A model generated the notes under the pieces. The model saw only the letters and a program-made list of their open reading frames with translations. It was not told the DNA's origin and searched no databases. From positions 2,914,001 to 2,978,000 of the forward strand of contig NZ_CP045915.1 of NCBI RefSeq assembly GCF_009650095.1: a DNA stretch of 64,000 nucleotides, given 5' to 3'. Position numbers and translations under genes: made by a program. This DNA is from Gracilibacillus salitolerans (GTDB taxonomy: Bacteria; Bacillota; Bacilli; Bacillales; Amphibacillaceae). This document shows, piece by piece, positions 40,195 through 50,809 of the stretch; within the stretch, counting starts at the first letter, position 1; each line of letters begins with the position of its first letter.

Positions 40195-41060
40195 ACGCCA
40201 TTTCCACTGTGTAAATAGTATGGATAGCTTCCTAATATCGATACTTTACAGCCCAACGATTCCATTTCTGTAATGGCATTGGGAATAAGAACGTCGTCCA
40301 TTTTTTGTTCAATGTCAATTAAAAAATAATAATTTCCGAGGCCTGTTTTCATTGGACGTGATTCAATTTTCGATAAATTCAAGTTGCGCCATGCAAATGC
40401 AGATAATACTTGATGTAGCGCACCAGGCTGATCGGATGGTAAAGTGACCGTTACGGTGGTTTTAAACCCTTTTTCTTCCAATTTATTGGATGTTAATTCA
40501 GTCTGTTTTTTATGCAAAACAACGAATCTCGTATGATTGTTATTAAAATCATGGATGTCTTTTTTTACAATCGATAAGCCATATTCTTTTGCTGCTAGAT
40601 GATTGGCAATTGCAGCAATATTTTGGTTAGGATGTTGACTGATGAATTCTGCTGCTGCACCTGTTGAAGTCATCGAATGTGTCGGTACCTTTACTAATTC
40701 CTTACGTAAAAAGCTGTGACATTGTGCAATCGCATGAGAATGAGAATAAACGGCATCGATTTTTGACCACTTATCAACATTATCCGGGTGAACCATTAAG
40801 TGCTGACGAATCGGTACAATTACTTCGCTTACAATTTTCACATCTTGCGCTTGTATTAAATAGTCCAATGTTATATTAACAGTACCTTCAATCGCATTTT
40901 CCAATGGTAGGACAGCATAGGTTACTTCATTGTTAACAACTGCATCGATACATTCCGGAATTGTACTATATCCATTTTTTACTTCTCCATTAAACATTGA
41001 ATCTACTGCGATTTTAGTAAAAGTTCCTTTTGGACCTAGATAGCCTATAGTTTCCTTCAT
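40179..41060 (-). CDS. pheA: Prephenate dehydratase
   Basis: A 293-residue enzyme making phenylpyruvate for phenylalanine synthesis. The catalytic NNHTRFVVL motif (TRF near 175) and a C-terminal ACT domain with GALH and ESRP motifs (about 205-280), the phenylalanine feedback site, are present. No chorismate mutase domain is fused. ATG 41060 (MKETIGYLGPKG) has GGGGGAG upstream; the frame runs on to 41090 without a better site. It follows pheB by 19 bases. Confidence 0.95.
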   Translation of the reverse strand: MKETIGYLGPKGTFTKIAVDSMFNGEVKNGYSTIPECIDAVVNNEVTYAVLPLENAIEGTVNITLDYLIQAQDVKIVSEVIVPIRQHLMVHPDNVDKWSKIDAVYSHSHAIAQCHSFLRKELVKVPTHSMTSTGAAAEFISQHPNQNIAAIANHLAAKEYGLSIVKKDIHDFNNNHTRFVVLHKKQTELTSNKLEEKGFKTTVTVTLPSDQPGALHQVLSAFAWRNLNLSKIESRPMKTGLGNYYFLIDIEQKMDDVLIPNAITEMESLGCKVSILGSYPYYLHSGNGVTLAV

Positions 41061-41079
41061 ATAGCTTGCTCCCCCTATG

Positions 41080-41532
41080 TTATGAAACACCTGAACTTAA
41101 TATTTCTACCTGATTGACAAAATCAATCCGTTTTAAATTATATAAAAGCTGATCAATCTCAATTGTCATTCCGTTTGTATTCAACGATAATGTTACGTTC
41201 GCTTTCCCTTGAATTGGGATAGTCTGGTGTATCGTTAAAATATTACATCCGGCCTGCGCAACAACGGATAAAAGATGAGATAATACCCCTGTTTGATCTT
41301 CCAAATGAAAAAACAGCGTAATCATATGCTCTTTAACCATATGTTGAAATGGGAAGACGGCATCACGATATTTATAAAAGACACTACGCGACAAACCCAC
41401 CTGACGCGTAGCTTCATGAATAGAATCCACTTTGTGATTTTCTAATAATTTTTTCGCTTCCAATGTTTTTTTCATTCCATCCGGTAAAAAATCTTCACTC
41501 ACCAGATAGAACTTTTCATTTTTCGCAGACAT
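41080..41532 (-). CDS. pheB: ACT-domain protein PheB
   Basis: A 150-residue protein with an N-terminal helix-turn-helix-like segment ([29 protein letters not shown], seen as [20 protein letters not shown]) and a C-terminal ACT domain (about 75-148, [20 protein letters not shown]). It matches B. subtilis PheB (YszB), encoded before pheA; its role is unproven and it may be a regulator. I prefer ATG 41532 because AAGGGGA is seven bases upstream of it. Confidence 0.88.
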   Translation of the reverse strand: MSAKNEKFYLVSEDFLPDGMKKTLEAKKLLENHKVDSIHEATRQVGLSRSVFYKYRDAVFPFQHMVKEHMITLFFHLEDQTGVLSHLLSVVAQAGCNILTIHQTIPIQGKANVTLSLNTNGMTIEIDQLLYNLKRIDFVNQVEILSSGVS

Positions 41533-41589
41533 CCACATTCCCCTTTTTATACTATAGGAATAGATATAATTTTTTGGATTATAGTATAA

Positions 41590-41885
41590 GTAAAACTAAG
41601 GCTTTCGCCATAAGCACTTGGCGATAAGCCAAGTTTTTTCTAATGCGTCAGGAAAGTATAAACAGAGATGTCTAACTCCGCGTGCCCAGCAACTAGCAAA
41701 CTTCCCTCACCTCCGTACGATAAGTCAACATCGATTCGATTTCAGCTCACCGTGTTTCCTTTATCTTCTTCCGGAAGTATGATCGATTATAATCGCCACT
41801 TTATGCGGCAACATCGATCCACCCGTGTTGCTCAGGCGCAGTTTTTACGTTACTGAACGGGCGCTCTTCACTTTTCCTATCAACG
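41590..41885. repeat. Gene-free repeat-like segment between pheB and obgE
   Basis: Contains ACTTGGCGATAAGCCAAGT plus a T run (41617-41640), a hairpin whose right half CGATAAGCCAAGTTTTT recurs at 493-509, and a second GTACGATAAG at about 41716. The rest is more GC-rich than its surroundings and has no good coding frame. I read it as a dispersed intergenic element, possibly a structured RNA. Confidence 0.45.
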
Positions 41886-41913
41886 GATGGTCTTGCTACT
41901 AAGCATATTGTTA

Positions 41914-43200
<1,287 letters not shown>

Positions 43201-43213
43201 TCACCTTCTTTCA

Positions 43214-43735
43214 TTATTCTTGCCACTCTATCCTCAACTTCTCTTGTATTGTTACATTTTGAATAAAGGATAAAGATTCTAATTTCTGTTTCAATGCATC
43301 TATATTGATCCAATTAGTATCAAATGTTAAGTGAATATGTATAGTATGGTTCACTTTTTTGAAAATAAGCGTACCGATATATTCTTCATATTCCTTTTGA
43401 TATGAAGGTAATATTTGAAATATTTTTTGTACTTTGGCCAGTAATTCTTCATCATTAATGATGGTCGGTTGTTCCTCAATTAATGATTGGAAATGCAACT
43501 GAAAGGTTCCCGATCGCCAATTCAGTTGATACAGCCAGACCATCGTTTTAGGTATATTTAATCGGTCCAAACCACGTTCCTGATTCGACCTTTCCATCAC
43601 TTCCGTTATTTTACTTTGTATTTTATCTAATTTCCCCATTTGAGCATAGCCCAAAATTAATTGCATGTCATTAAGCCAGTCGTGACGATAATGACGCAAC
43701 ATTTCGACTACATCTTGTTCTTTCAACGTCTTCAC
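43214..43735 (-). CDS. spo0B: Sporulation phosphotransferase Spo0B
   Basis: A 173-residue protein with an N-terminal helical hairpin carrying the phosphoacceptor histidine in LRHYRHDWLNDMQLILGYAQM (His near 18; HDWLND) and a degenerate kinase-like C-terminal domain. Spo0B passes phosphate from Spo0F to Spo0A. Next to obgE, as in B. subtilis. The C-terminal part is poorly conserved across the family. Confidence 0.9.
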   Translation of the reverse strand: MKTLKEQDVVEMLRHYRHDWLNDMQLILGYAQMGKLDKIQSKITEVMERSNQERGLDRLNIPKTMVWLYQLNWRSGTFQLHFQSLIEEQPTIINDEELLAKVQKIFQILPSYQKEYEEYIGTLIFKKVNHTIHIHLTFDTNWINIDALKQKLESLSFIQNVTIQEKLRIEWQE

Positions 43736-43962
43736 CCCTCACACAATAAGCAAATTATAGCATAGAAAACCAGAAGATTCATCCATAGAAAACGCATTCT
43801 GTATTCTAAGGAAGCAGATTGCCGTGTCCGCGGAAAGAGATTTTTCTTGCCGGAGCGTATTGCTACACTGTTTAAAATTAAGATTCAAATAATGGATATC
43901 CATATAAGAATTACTTCGTAACTTATGTATTTTGTGAACTATTTATCTTTTTTTTAGTTCAA

Positions 43963-43998
43963 AATAAAAGGCTCTAACCTTGAAAGATTAGAGCCTTT
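43963..43998 (-). terminator. Terminator of the rplU-prp-rpmA operon
   Basis: Minus-strand AAGGCTCTAATCT pairs with AGGTTAGAGCCTT across a short loop, then TTTATTTT. Confidence 0.88.
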
Positions 43999-44006
43999 TT
44001 ATTTCC

Positions 44007-44285
44007 TTATGCAGGATATACACTAACTTTTTTGCGATCGCGTCCTAGGCGTTCGAATTTAACCACACCGTCTGCTTTAGCATATAGTGTGTCATCTCCA
44101 CCACGGCCTACGTTTACACCTGGGTAAACTTTTGTACCACGTTGACGATAAAGGATTGAACCACCTGAAACGATTTGACCGTCTGCACGTTTAGCACCTA
44201 AACGTTTAGACTCAGAGTCACGACCGTTTTTCGTACTACCTACACCTTTTTTCGTTGCGAAAAACTGTAAATCTAGACGTAGCAT
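44007..44285 (-). CDS. rpmA: 50S ribosomal protein L27, with cleavable N-terminal extension
   Basis: A 92-residue L27. The N-terminal LRLDLQFFA before [13 protein letters not shown] is the Firmicute-type extension removed by protease Prp after FFA, exposing the tail that reaches the peptidyl-transferase centre. The gene follows prp by 14 bases, so substrate and protease are cotranscribed. Confidence 0.98.
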   Translation of the reverse strand: MLRLDLQFFATKKGVGSTKNGRDSESKRLGAKRADGQIVSGGSILYRQRGTKVYPGVNVGRGGDDTLYAKADGVVKFERLGRDRKKVSVYPA

Positions 44286-44299
44286 ATCGTTGCACCTCC

Positions 44300-44632
44300 T
44301 TATTTTTCAGAGATAGATACATATTGACCATAATCCCGCTCGACGGTTTGTAAAGAGATCACCATACCTTCAAAGAGTAATGATACTTTTTCTAAAAGTT
44401 GATCATCCAAATATTCAGGAATAGTGACTTTGAGATAACCACCTTCATCACCGGCTTGGTCAATATCCAAATCAATCTCACATAGCGAAAACACTGCATT
44501 GACAGAACCAAAAGAGATCGCAGAAACAGCGGCACAAACTAAATCATGCCCTGCTGGACCACTTCCAGCATGCCCTGTCAGTGTAAATGACTTTATATAC
44601 GTTTGCTCACGCTCAATTATCACGTTAATCAT
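44300..44632 (-). CDS. prp: Ribosomal-processing cysteine protease Prp
   Basis: A 110-residue protein (YsxB family). The catalytic dyad lies in [20 protein letters not shown]: the His of TGHA (about 22) and the Cys of LVCAAVS (about 34). It cuts the N-terminal extension of L27. Position between rplU and rpmA is conserved in Firmicutes. Confidence 0.95.
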   Translation of the reverse strand: MINVIIEREQTYIKSFTLTGHAGSGPAGHDLVCAAVSAISFGSVNAVFSLCEIDLDIDQAGDEGGYLKVTIPEYLDDQLLEKVSLLFEGMVISLQTVERDYGQYVSISEK

Positions 44633-44644
44633 ACAAACAAAGCC

Positions 44645-44953
44645 TTATGCATTGATTTTCTCAATGGTGACTTTTGTGTATGGCTGACGGTGACCTTGTT
44701 TACGTGAATAGTTTTTCTTTGGCTTGTACTTAAATACAGTGATTTTCTTTTGACGGCCTTGTTTTTCTACTTTCGCAGTCACAGAAGCTCCGTCAACGTA
44801 TGGAGTACCAAATTTTGCATCTTCTCCACCTACTGCAAGTACTTTGTCAAATGTTACTGATTCACCAGCTTCAGCTGCTAGTTTCTCAATAAAAATTGCT
44901 TGACCTTCTTCTACTTTTACTTGTTTTCCACCAGTTTCAATAATAGCGTACAT
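44645..44953 (-). CDS. rplU: 50S ribosomal protein L21
   Basis: A 102-residue L21 starting [18 protein letters not shown] with the C-terminal [19 protein letters not shown] signature. ATG 44953 has AGGAGGTGCAAGAG upstream; a longer frame to 45073 runs through the leader and is not real. First gene of rplU-prp-rpmA. Confidence 0.98.
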   Translation of the reverse strand: MYAIIETGGKQVKVEEGQAIFIEKLAAEAGESVTFDKVLAVGGEDAKFGTPYVDGASVTAKVEKQGRQKKITVFKYKPKKNYSRKQGHRQPYTKVTIEKINA

Positions 44954-44959
44954 TCTCTT

Positions 44960-45065
44960 GCACCTCCTCATAGACTCAGACTCGCCATACAGGTAGCTTA
45001 TCAAAGCTTTAAAGACCTGTTCTGCGCGGTTGTAGCAACGGGTGCTACATAAACAACAAAACGAT
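44960..45065 (-). ncRNA. L21 leader (ribosomal protein autoregulatory RNA)
   Basis: On the minus strand GTAGCACCCGTTGCTAC forms a hairpin and is followed by ACAGGTCTTTAAAGC and TAAGCTACCTGT, which also pair. This is the position and general form of the L21 leader of Bacillus, thought to let L21 control its own operon. Confidence 0.65.
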
Positions 45066-45076
45066 CTTACCATATC

Positions 45077-46525
45077 TTAAAGCAACTTGTCAATGACTAT
45101 TTCCTGATTGTCTGCCATATACAAGCTTATTAGTTCCTTACTGCCAGAACGAATAATCTGATAATATGGAACGGATTCATCTGTATAATAATACAATTCG
45201 ATTTGAATGTTAGATAAAACATCATCAGTCAGCGTTTCTTTCAAAAAGATGTGTAGCTCTGGATGAAGTGCAAGTAATATACATTCCGTATTTCGATTCC
45301 ATTCTAACAGTTCACGTTCCAGTTGATAACCCATCGTCTCTACTGATAATACAGGTTCTCTACTTGATGCTCGATTGGTCAAAAGTTCCAAGAGTCCTGT
45401 TCTTTCTCGTTTTCTTGTCATTTCCAAAAATCCAAGTTGTGTAAAACCAAATACTTCTGTTCGAACTGGATCTTCTCGTAATGCGTTTTTTAATTCTTTT
45501 ACAATAACAGCTTCCTCTTTTTTCCCCATTTTCAAAAAATCAATTATTATAATGCCTGAGATATTACGTTTGCGAATTTCTTCCACACAATATCTGATAG
45601 AATGTTGATTAATGCGAAAAATTGTTTCTTGTTTGTTTTGGCGACTGGTAAAACGGCTACTGTCAATATCGATCACTGATAATGCCTCTGTTTGTTCCAC
45701 TGTTAATGTAATACCATCCTGTTTATGAACAACCGGATTAATCGCTTCTGTTATCCATTGATTGACATGTTTTCCTGCAATTTGATGAGCCTCTTTTCTA
45801 ATCCTCATCTTATCTGCTAAGGTCGGGAAATCTCTCTTCATTTCAGCAAACGTATGTCGCTTATCAAAGGTAATGTCAAGAAATGTTTCGTTTTTATATT
45901 GATTTAACATTTGATCCGGCACTATTGGATATTGAAAAAGGAAATACGGTGCTTTATGTCGTGATGCTTCACTTTCCAATTGCTTCCATCTTTTTCTGCT
46001 ATCGTCTAATTCATTTAATACTTGTTCGATTTCAGCATTTGCTATTTCTGTTCTTAATATTGCTCCTTCGGTAGAAGATAGTTGTTCTGTCAGGAAATTT
46101 TTCCATTTATCCGTTAATTGTTGTGATAATTTTTTTGAACTGGCGACATAATTTCCTTTTGGTAAATATATAATTTGCTGTCCCGTAAGCGTTATATTAG
46201 CTGTAAGTCTTGGACCTTTATCTTGATACGCCTCTTTAATAACCTGAACAATAATACTGGCTCCACCCGTTAAATAAGAGGAAAGTTTATCTTTCGCCCC
46301 TAAAAATGGCACTTCACTTTTTGGCAGAAAACCAACTTTCTTCTCACCAATATCGATAAATGCAGCTTCAATACTTTCGTCAACATTTCGTACCTTTCCT
46401 TTATAGATAGTTCCTAAACGAGCGTCTGTTGACTGTCGATCGATAAAAATATCGATACATTGCTTTCCTTCAAATAGCAGTCCGATTTTTTCCGAACAGC
46501 TTGTATAAAAGTGTAATTTCTTCAT
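45077..46525 (-). CDS. rng: RNase E/G-family ribonuclease
   Basis: A 482-residue enzyme with an S1 RNA-binding domain (about 35-125, GTIYKGKVRNVDESIEAAFI and GFLPKSEVPF), a 5' sensor/RNase H-like region and a DNase I-like active site with aspartates in LSVIDIDSSRF and IIIIDFLKM. It would cut 5'-monophosphorylated AU-rich RNA. B. subtilis lacks this gene, while some related bacilli have it here, beside spoIVFB and rplU. The CPxC zinc-link motif that joins subunits in E. coli RNase E/G is not seen after MTRKRERTGLLELL. Confidence 0.9.
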   Translation of the reverse strand: MKKLHFYTSCSEKIGLLFEGKQCIDIFIDRQSTDARLGTIYKGKVRNVDESIEAAFIDIGEKKVGFLPKSEVPFLGAKDKLSSYLTGGASIIVQVIKEAYQDKGPRLTANITLTGQQIIYLPKGNYVASSKKLSQQLTDKWKNFLTEQLSSTEGAILRTEIANAEIEQVLNELDDSRKRWKQLESEASRHKAPYFLFQYPIVPDQMLNQYKNETFLDITFDKRHTFAEMKRDFPTLADKMRIRKEAHQIAGKHVNQWITEAINPVVHKQDGITLTVEQTEALSVIDIDSSRFTSRQNKQETIFRINQHSIRYCVEEIRKRNISGIIIIDFLKMGKKEEAVIVKELKNALREDPVRTEVFGFTQLGFLEMTRKRERTGLLELLTNRASSREPVLSVETMGYQLERELLEWNRNTECILLALHPELHIFLKETLTDDVLSNIQIELYYYTDESVPYYQIIRSGSKELISLYMADNQEIVIDKLL

Positions 46526-46538
46526 CTTAATCCTCTTT

Positions 46539-47399
46539 CTATCCTGTAAGCAATTGGCCTACACTCGCGTGAATATTTTTCTGATCGAAATAACTTCGTA
46601 GACAATCTCGTTCCGATAACCAATAAATCTTTCCATGTTGATCACATACTTTGATACGGTGAAAGGTGTCTCTTTTAAATAAGCGAAACAATTCCAATAA
46701 ACTAATGGATGCAGGGACTTCAATTTCCCTATGCTTAGGATACTTAGTAGTCTCACTATATCGACTCCATATAAAACGCCACCATTTAAAATACCTTCGT
46801 TTCCATTCTAATCGATTTTCCCAAATTAAAAAAATCATAAGTAAAACAAAACTTAAAGAAAGCCATTCCTGACTATATACATAGAAACATACAAAAACAA
46901 TCGTCACAACTGAGATCATAATCATCCACTTATGAGAAACTTGAAAGGAAAAAAAAGAATCCAAACTTAGTTGAACAAGCTTTCCACCATCAAGCGGCCA
47001 TATCGGTAATAAATTCCCAATTAATATGAATGAATTATATTGATATGCAAGCATTAATGTTGACTCTGGCAGGAAGGCACCGATATCCAGAATGTAGATA
47101 ACGAAATAGATGGCAATATGTTGTAATGGTCCCGCAATTGTTACTAGAAATTCTTCACGTAATGGCCTTGTTCCATACTCATCAGTTTCCATCACTCCAC
47201 CAAAAACCCACAAAAAAATGCGCCGAATTCGCCACCTGAAAACGCGCGCGCAAGTATAATGTCCTAATTCATGTATAAAAACAATCAAAAAAATAATGCA
47301 AAATTCCACTAACATACCGGTAAGCATAGCGACCAGTAAGAAAAAAAATAAAATTGGATGAATATGAATAGGAGGTAGTTTAAGGTTGTTCGTCAACAT
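46539..47399 (-). CDS. spoIVFB: Sporulation intramembrane metalloprotease SpoIVFB
   Basis: A 286-residue site-2 protease (M50) in the outer forespore membrane that processes pro-sigma-K. The zinc motif HELGH lies near 43-47 in a transmembrane helix (FIHELGHYTCARVF); the second ligand is in LLPIWPLDGGKL (near 136). About six helices precede a C-terminal CBS-like cytoplasmic domain (about 230-285). It overlaps the spoIVFA stop by 20 bases. Confidence 0.93.
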   Translation of the reverse strand: MLTNNLKLPPIHIHPILFFFLLVAMLTGMLVEFCIIFLIVFIHELGHYTCARVFRWRIRRIFLWVFGGVMETDEYGTRPLREEFLVTIAGPLQHIAIYFVIYILDIGAFLPESTLMLAYQYNSFILIGNLLPIWPLDGGKLVQLSLDSFFSFQVSHKWMIMISVVTIVFVCFYVYSQEWLSLSFVLLMIFLIWENRLEWKRRYFKWWRFIWSRYSETTKYPKHREIEVPASISLLELFRLFKRDTFHRIKVCDQHGKIYWLSERDCLRSYFDQKNIHASVGQLLTG

Positions 47400-48162
47400 G
47401 CATCACCCGAATCGGATCTAAGTATTCACGATTTTTTTCAATGGCAAAGTACATTGCTGCATTTGTCTCAGAAGGTTCGTAACTACCGAGTTTCTGATTT
47501 GCTCGAATAGATTGATAGGAATGAACATCAATATTGGTTAAATTTCCATAGATCGATTTACTGCGATCTGCATGTTGTACAATCACCGTTTTTCCAGTTT
47601 CACGATCATTACCTGCGAATAAAACGGTACCTTCATCTACAGCAATCACCTCTGTTTCTTCAGCAGATGAGATCAGTATACCTTCTCCATTTTCTTGAAA
47701 AGTCTGGTTTACCTGGCCTGACACAGGTAATGCAGTAGGTTCCGTAGCTTCTTCGCCACCAAGATCTGCTTCTATTGCAAATGGTGCACCAAATTGCGCT
47801 TGATACCATGCATTAACACTTGCAAAAGGGAATTCTTCTGTCATCGCATAATTCACCCAGTTCCGTGGTTGTTCAAGCCATTGCTGATTGGACGCCGTTG
47901 AGAACACTGTAACAAAAAAAATAATGGCAGCAACAATACTTTTAACGAGAAAAGGCTTTAAATAGGCTTGGTCACTTTGGTTGTCATAGCCTCCAAGACT
48001 TGGAGAGTATCCATGTCTTTCTTCGTCTTCCATGTAAGCCTGGTTTAAATAACTATGGTGTTTAACATTTGATAAGCGTGAAGATGTGATTTTCTTTTTA
48101 GATTGTTTTCTTTTCGTAATATTTTGACGTATTTGTGATAGATTATCTTTTTTCATCAGCAT
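47380..48162 (-). CDS. spoIVFA: Stage IV sporulation protein SpoIVFA
   Basis: A roughly 260-residue protein: basic cytoplasmic N-terminus, one transmembrane helix (about 75-93, SIVAAIIFFVTVFSTA) and an extracytoplasmic degenerate LytM/M23 domain (about 160-255, EVIAVDEGTVLFAGNDRETG). It lacks the zinc ligands, as expected for SpoIVFA, which holds SpoIVFB inactive together with BofA. I start at ATG 48162 (MLMKKDNLS) after AAAAAAGGA; ATG 48156 is also possible. The frame open to 48279 is upstream sequence. Confidence 0.88.
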   Translation of the reverse strand: MLMKKDNLSQIRQNITKRKQSKKKITSSRLSNVKHHSYLNQAYMEDEERHGYSPSLGGYDNQSDQAYLKPFLVKSIVAAIIFFVTVFSTASNQQWLEQPRNWVNYAMTEEFPFASVNAWYQAQFGAPFAIEADLGGEEATEPTALPVSGQVNQTFQENGEGILISSAEETEVIAVDEGTVLFAGNDRETGKTVIVQHADRSKSIYGNLTNIDVHSYQSIRANQKLGSYEPSETNAAMYFAIEKNREYLDPIRVMHVDEQP

Positions 48163-48286
48163 CCATTCCTTTTTTCCAACGTTTGTACAATATATGTGGA
48201 CAACCATAATAATATGAAAAAGAGCGAAAAAAATTTTTAAAGGATTGATACAAAAATCACCTAAACAGAGTGCTACCATTTGCTCT

Positions 48287-48399
48287 GGCAGAACGCTCCG
48301 CTTTCTGTGGGCTCGGCTTCAGCTAACTTTGCAAAGAAAACCACTTTGCAAAGTGGATCTTCAGCTTTCGCTGTCCCATAGGAGTCTCCGCATTCTGCC
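48287..48399. repeat. Dispersed repeat with inverted ends, copy 1
   Basis: GGCAGAACGC at the left and GCATTCTGCC at the right are near-complementary. Inside are GTGGGCTCGGCTTCAGCTAA, a TTTGCAAAG hairpin and GGATCTTCAGC. It matches the reverse complement of 48494-48615. It lies in the gene-free stretch 48163-48759. Confidence 0.75.
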
Positions 48400-48493
48400 T
48401 ACGCTTATTTTAGTGTACTGATTATGAAAAGGGGAGAATTCATGGAACTATATTCATTTGCTTTCCTGTTGCATTATTAGAAAGCTATACTAA

Positions 48494-48615
48494 GCTGCGG
48501 AAAAATGCGACACTCCTGGGGGAATAGCGCGAGCCGAAGATCCACTTGGTGAAGCGATTTTCTTCATCAAGTTAGCTGAGGCCGTGCCCCTGGAAAGGGA
48601 GTATTTTTCCGCAGC
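48494..48615. repeat. Dispersed repeat with inverted ends, copy 2 (opposite orientation)
   Basis: GCTGCGGAAAAAT and ATTTTTCCGCAGC (first base shared variably) form the ends. The reverse complement shows GGGCACGGCCTCAGCTAAC and AAGTGGATCTTCGGCTCGC, matching copy 1. The two copies thus form a large inverted pair about 95 bases apart. Confidence 0.75.
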
Positions 48616-48712
48616 GACGAATTAGCACTTAACTTTAAAAGAATGGAAGAAAGTAAATCTACCTTCGTAGTTTATGTTTAAAGCGTTGTTGACGTGGGGC
48701 GGAGTATGATGC

Positions 48713-48750
48713 AAAAAAAAAAGAGTTTGCTTGATGGTAAGCAAACTCTT
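48713..48750 (-). terminator. Terminator of the mreBCD-minCD operon
   Basis: Minus-strand AAGAGTTTGCTT (48739-48750) pairs with AAGCAAACTCTT (48721-48732), then eight or more T, ten bases after minD. Confidence 0.92.
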
Positions 48751-48759
48751 TCGTCTTGG

Positions 48760-49557
48760 TTATTTTTTTATTCCGAGCGCTTTTTTTACTTTGTCTAAGA
48801 AGGTTACTTTTTCCTCCAACGAGAGTAGTGGTACGGATTCGCCTAGTATTCGCCTTGCAATATTACGATAAGCAATGGATGCTCTTGTATTTGGTTGAAA
48901 GGCAACTGGTTCACCGTGATTAGATGCTTTAATTACATCATCATCATCAGCAACAATTCCTAATAAATCTATCGACAATACTTGTACAATCTCATCCACA
49001 TCTAGCATATCCCCATTTTTCACCATGTGGTTTCGGATTCGATTAATAACTAAATGAGGAGCTTCCATATCTTCTTGTTCTAATAAACCAATAATTCGAT
49101 CAGCATCCCTTACACTTGATTTCTCAGGAGTTGTCACAACAATCGATTTATCAGCCCCAGCCACCGCATTACGATAACCTTGTTCAATACCTGCCGGGCA
49201 ATCAATTAATATGTAATCATATTCTGGTTTCAATTCTTCTATAATTTCCACCATTCCTTCAGGAGTTAGTGCCGATTTATCACTTGTTTGTGCTGCAGGC
49301 AATAAATATAAACAGTCAAATCGTTTGTCTTTGATTAATGCCTGAGAAATTTTACACCTTTTTTGCAGCACATCGACAATATCATAAATGATACGATTTT
49401 CCAGCCCCATGATAACATCTAAATTCCGTAGTCCAATATCCGTATCTATTAAACATACTTTCTTGTCTAGTAATGCTAATGAAGTTCCTAGATTTGCCGT
49501 AGTAGTCGTTTTACCGACACCACCTTTACCAGAAGTAATAACGATAGCTTCACCCAT
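48760..49557 (-). CDS. minD: Septum site-determining ATPase MinD
   Basis: A 265-residue deviant-Walker ATPase: SGKGGVGKTTTTANL (residues 9-23), IDTDIGLRNLD, DCPAGIEQG and a C-terminal amphipathic membrane-targeting helix (VTFLDKVKKALGIKK). It recruits MinC to the membrane to block off-centre division; in Bacillus polar placement depends on DivIVA/MinJ, which are not in the window. It overlaps minC by eight bases. Confidence 0.97.
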   Translation of the reverse strand: MGEAIVITSGKGGVGKTTTTANLGTSLALLDKKVCLIDTDIGLRNLDVIMGLENRIIYDIVDVLQKRCKISQALIKDKRFDCLYLLPAAQTSDKSALTPEGMVEIIEELKPEYDYILIDCPAGIEQGYRNAVAGADKSIVVTTPEKSSVRDADRIIGLLEQEDMEAPHLVINRIRNHMVKNGDMLDVDEIVQVLSIDLLGIVADDDDVIKASNHGEPVAFQPNTRASIAYRNIARRILGESVPLLSLEEKVTFLDKVKKALGIKK

Positions 49558-50233
49558 TCATAACTCTCCTTTCAAAAGCATTTAATTCTGGACGCGATCT
49601 CGCGATAGTACTAATGCGGTCCATAACAATTTGTTCACTCCTTGAGTCAATAAAACCACATTCCATAGGAGCACCTTCCGAGTCAGCATCTGGAGACCTG
49701 CTAATTACTTCCGCTATCCGTAATTGGCTAGGTGCCATATGTGCAGCTGCTATCACAGCATCTCTATTTCCATCTGCACCAGCATGTGCAATCCCTCTCA
49801 AACTACCCATCACAAAAATATTACCAGTCGCTACTATTCTACCACCTGGGTTCACATCACCAACCAATAATAAGTCGCCATTAATCTCTAGTACTTGTCC
49901 AGAACGAACAATCTTATTGTGTAAATTGACATCTGTCTCTTTTTTCCATTGTAACGCTTCTTCTTTTAAAATAACATTTGAAGCGATTTGATCAACCACC
50001 AACTTATTATGCTTACGAATAACTTCTCGTAATGTTTGTTCCTGCTGATTCGTAATATAACGGTTCCCTAATTCTATTTTCACCGTAATCAATGGCTCAT
50101 CCGCTGCCATATGTTTTGTGGTAAGAATCTCTCCCAATTCCTCCAGCAGCATATTCCATGCACATTGATCATTCATAAAAAGGGTTAGACCATCTCTCGT
50201 TCCCTTTATTGTAATCCATTTATTTGATGCCAC
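49550..50233 (-). CDS. minC: Septum site-determining protein MinC
   Basis: A 227-residue FtsZ-assembly inhibitor with an N-terminal FtsZ-binding domain (1-100) and a C-terminal right-handed beta-helix (about 110-210: RSGQVLEINGDLLLVGDVNP, GGRIVATGNIFVMGSLRGIA). Last pair of the mreBCD-minCD operon, coupled to minD. Confidence 0.96.
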   Translation of the reverse strand: MASNKWITIKGTRDGLTLFMNDQCAWNMLLEELGEILTTKHMAADEPLITVKIELGNRYITNQQEQTLREVIRKHNKLVVDQIASNVILKEEALQWKKETDVNLHNKIVRSGQVLEINGDLLLVGDVNPGGRIVATGNIFVMGSLRGIAHAGADGNRDAVIAAAHMAPSQLRIAEVISRSPDADSEGAPMECGFIDSRSEQIVMDRISTIARSRPELNAFERRVMNG

Positions 50234-50269
50234 TTCTATTCAACCCCTTAAAACATTCACTAACCGTTA

Positions 50270-50809
50270 TCAATCTGACCGTTCAAATTTAATGTACGAC
50301 CATTTTGTTAATTTTTTTGCAAAGATAAGATAAATAAGCAAGCCAAATAAACTATTCCATATACTAGTTGGAATTAATCGATGCTTCCAATATAAATCCC
50401 AACTGTCAACATGTACTTGAATAACATTATAAAGGAAAAAGATCAAAATGTCTGTAGCTACAACCCCTACAATCGTCATCAATAAAGCAATCAAAAAGTT
50501 CGATTGTAACACCTTCATTAATCCTCTTACTGCGTATAACACTGCTGTATGAGCAAATATGTATACTCCTATCACATCCGTATAAACAATATCGATAATT
50601 AAGCTAAATATAATCGACAGTGAAATTGCATAATACGTAGATTCTTTTTCAAAAAAGATCGTGACATATAACAGAAACAAAAATAGAAAATGTGATACAA
50701 ATACCCATTCATCTTTCACAAATGGAGGATTAATCTGTGCCAATGTTCCTTCCAGTATCACTAAGATAAAGCAGATGAGAGCAATAAGAAAAGGGATCAT
50801 CCGTTTCAT
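50270..50809 (-). CDS. mreD: Rod shape-determining protein MreD
   Basis: A 179-residue membrane protein with about five or six helices and little conserved sequence, identified by topology and by overlapping the mreC stop by four bases. It is part of the elongasome with MreC, RodA and PBPs. Confidence 0.92.
   Translation of the reverse strand: MKRMIPFLIALICFILVILEGTLAQINPPFVKDEWVFVSHFLFLFLLYVTIFFEKESTYYAISLSIIFSLIIDIVYTDVIGVYIFAHTAVLYAVRGLMKVLQSNFLIALLMTIVGVVATDILIFFLYNVIQVHVDSWDLYWKHRLIPTSIWNSLFGLLIYLIFAKKLTKWSYIKFERSD

Noticed and set aside
41653..41856. 62-codon plus-strand frame in the pheB-obgE gap
   Set aside because: No ribosome site; the sequence belongs to a repeat-like non-coding segment.
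44954..45073. N-terminal extension of L21 by 40 residues
   Set aside because: The extension runs through the L21 leader hairpins; the start at 44953 has AGGAGGTG and gives standard L21 length.
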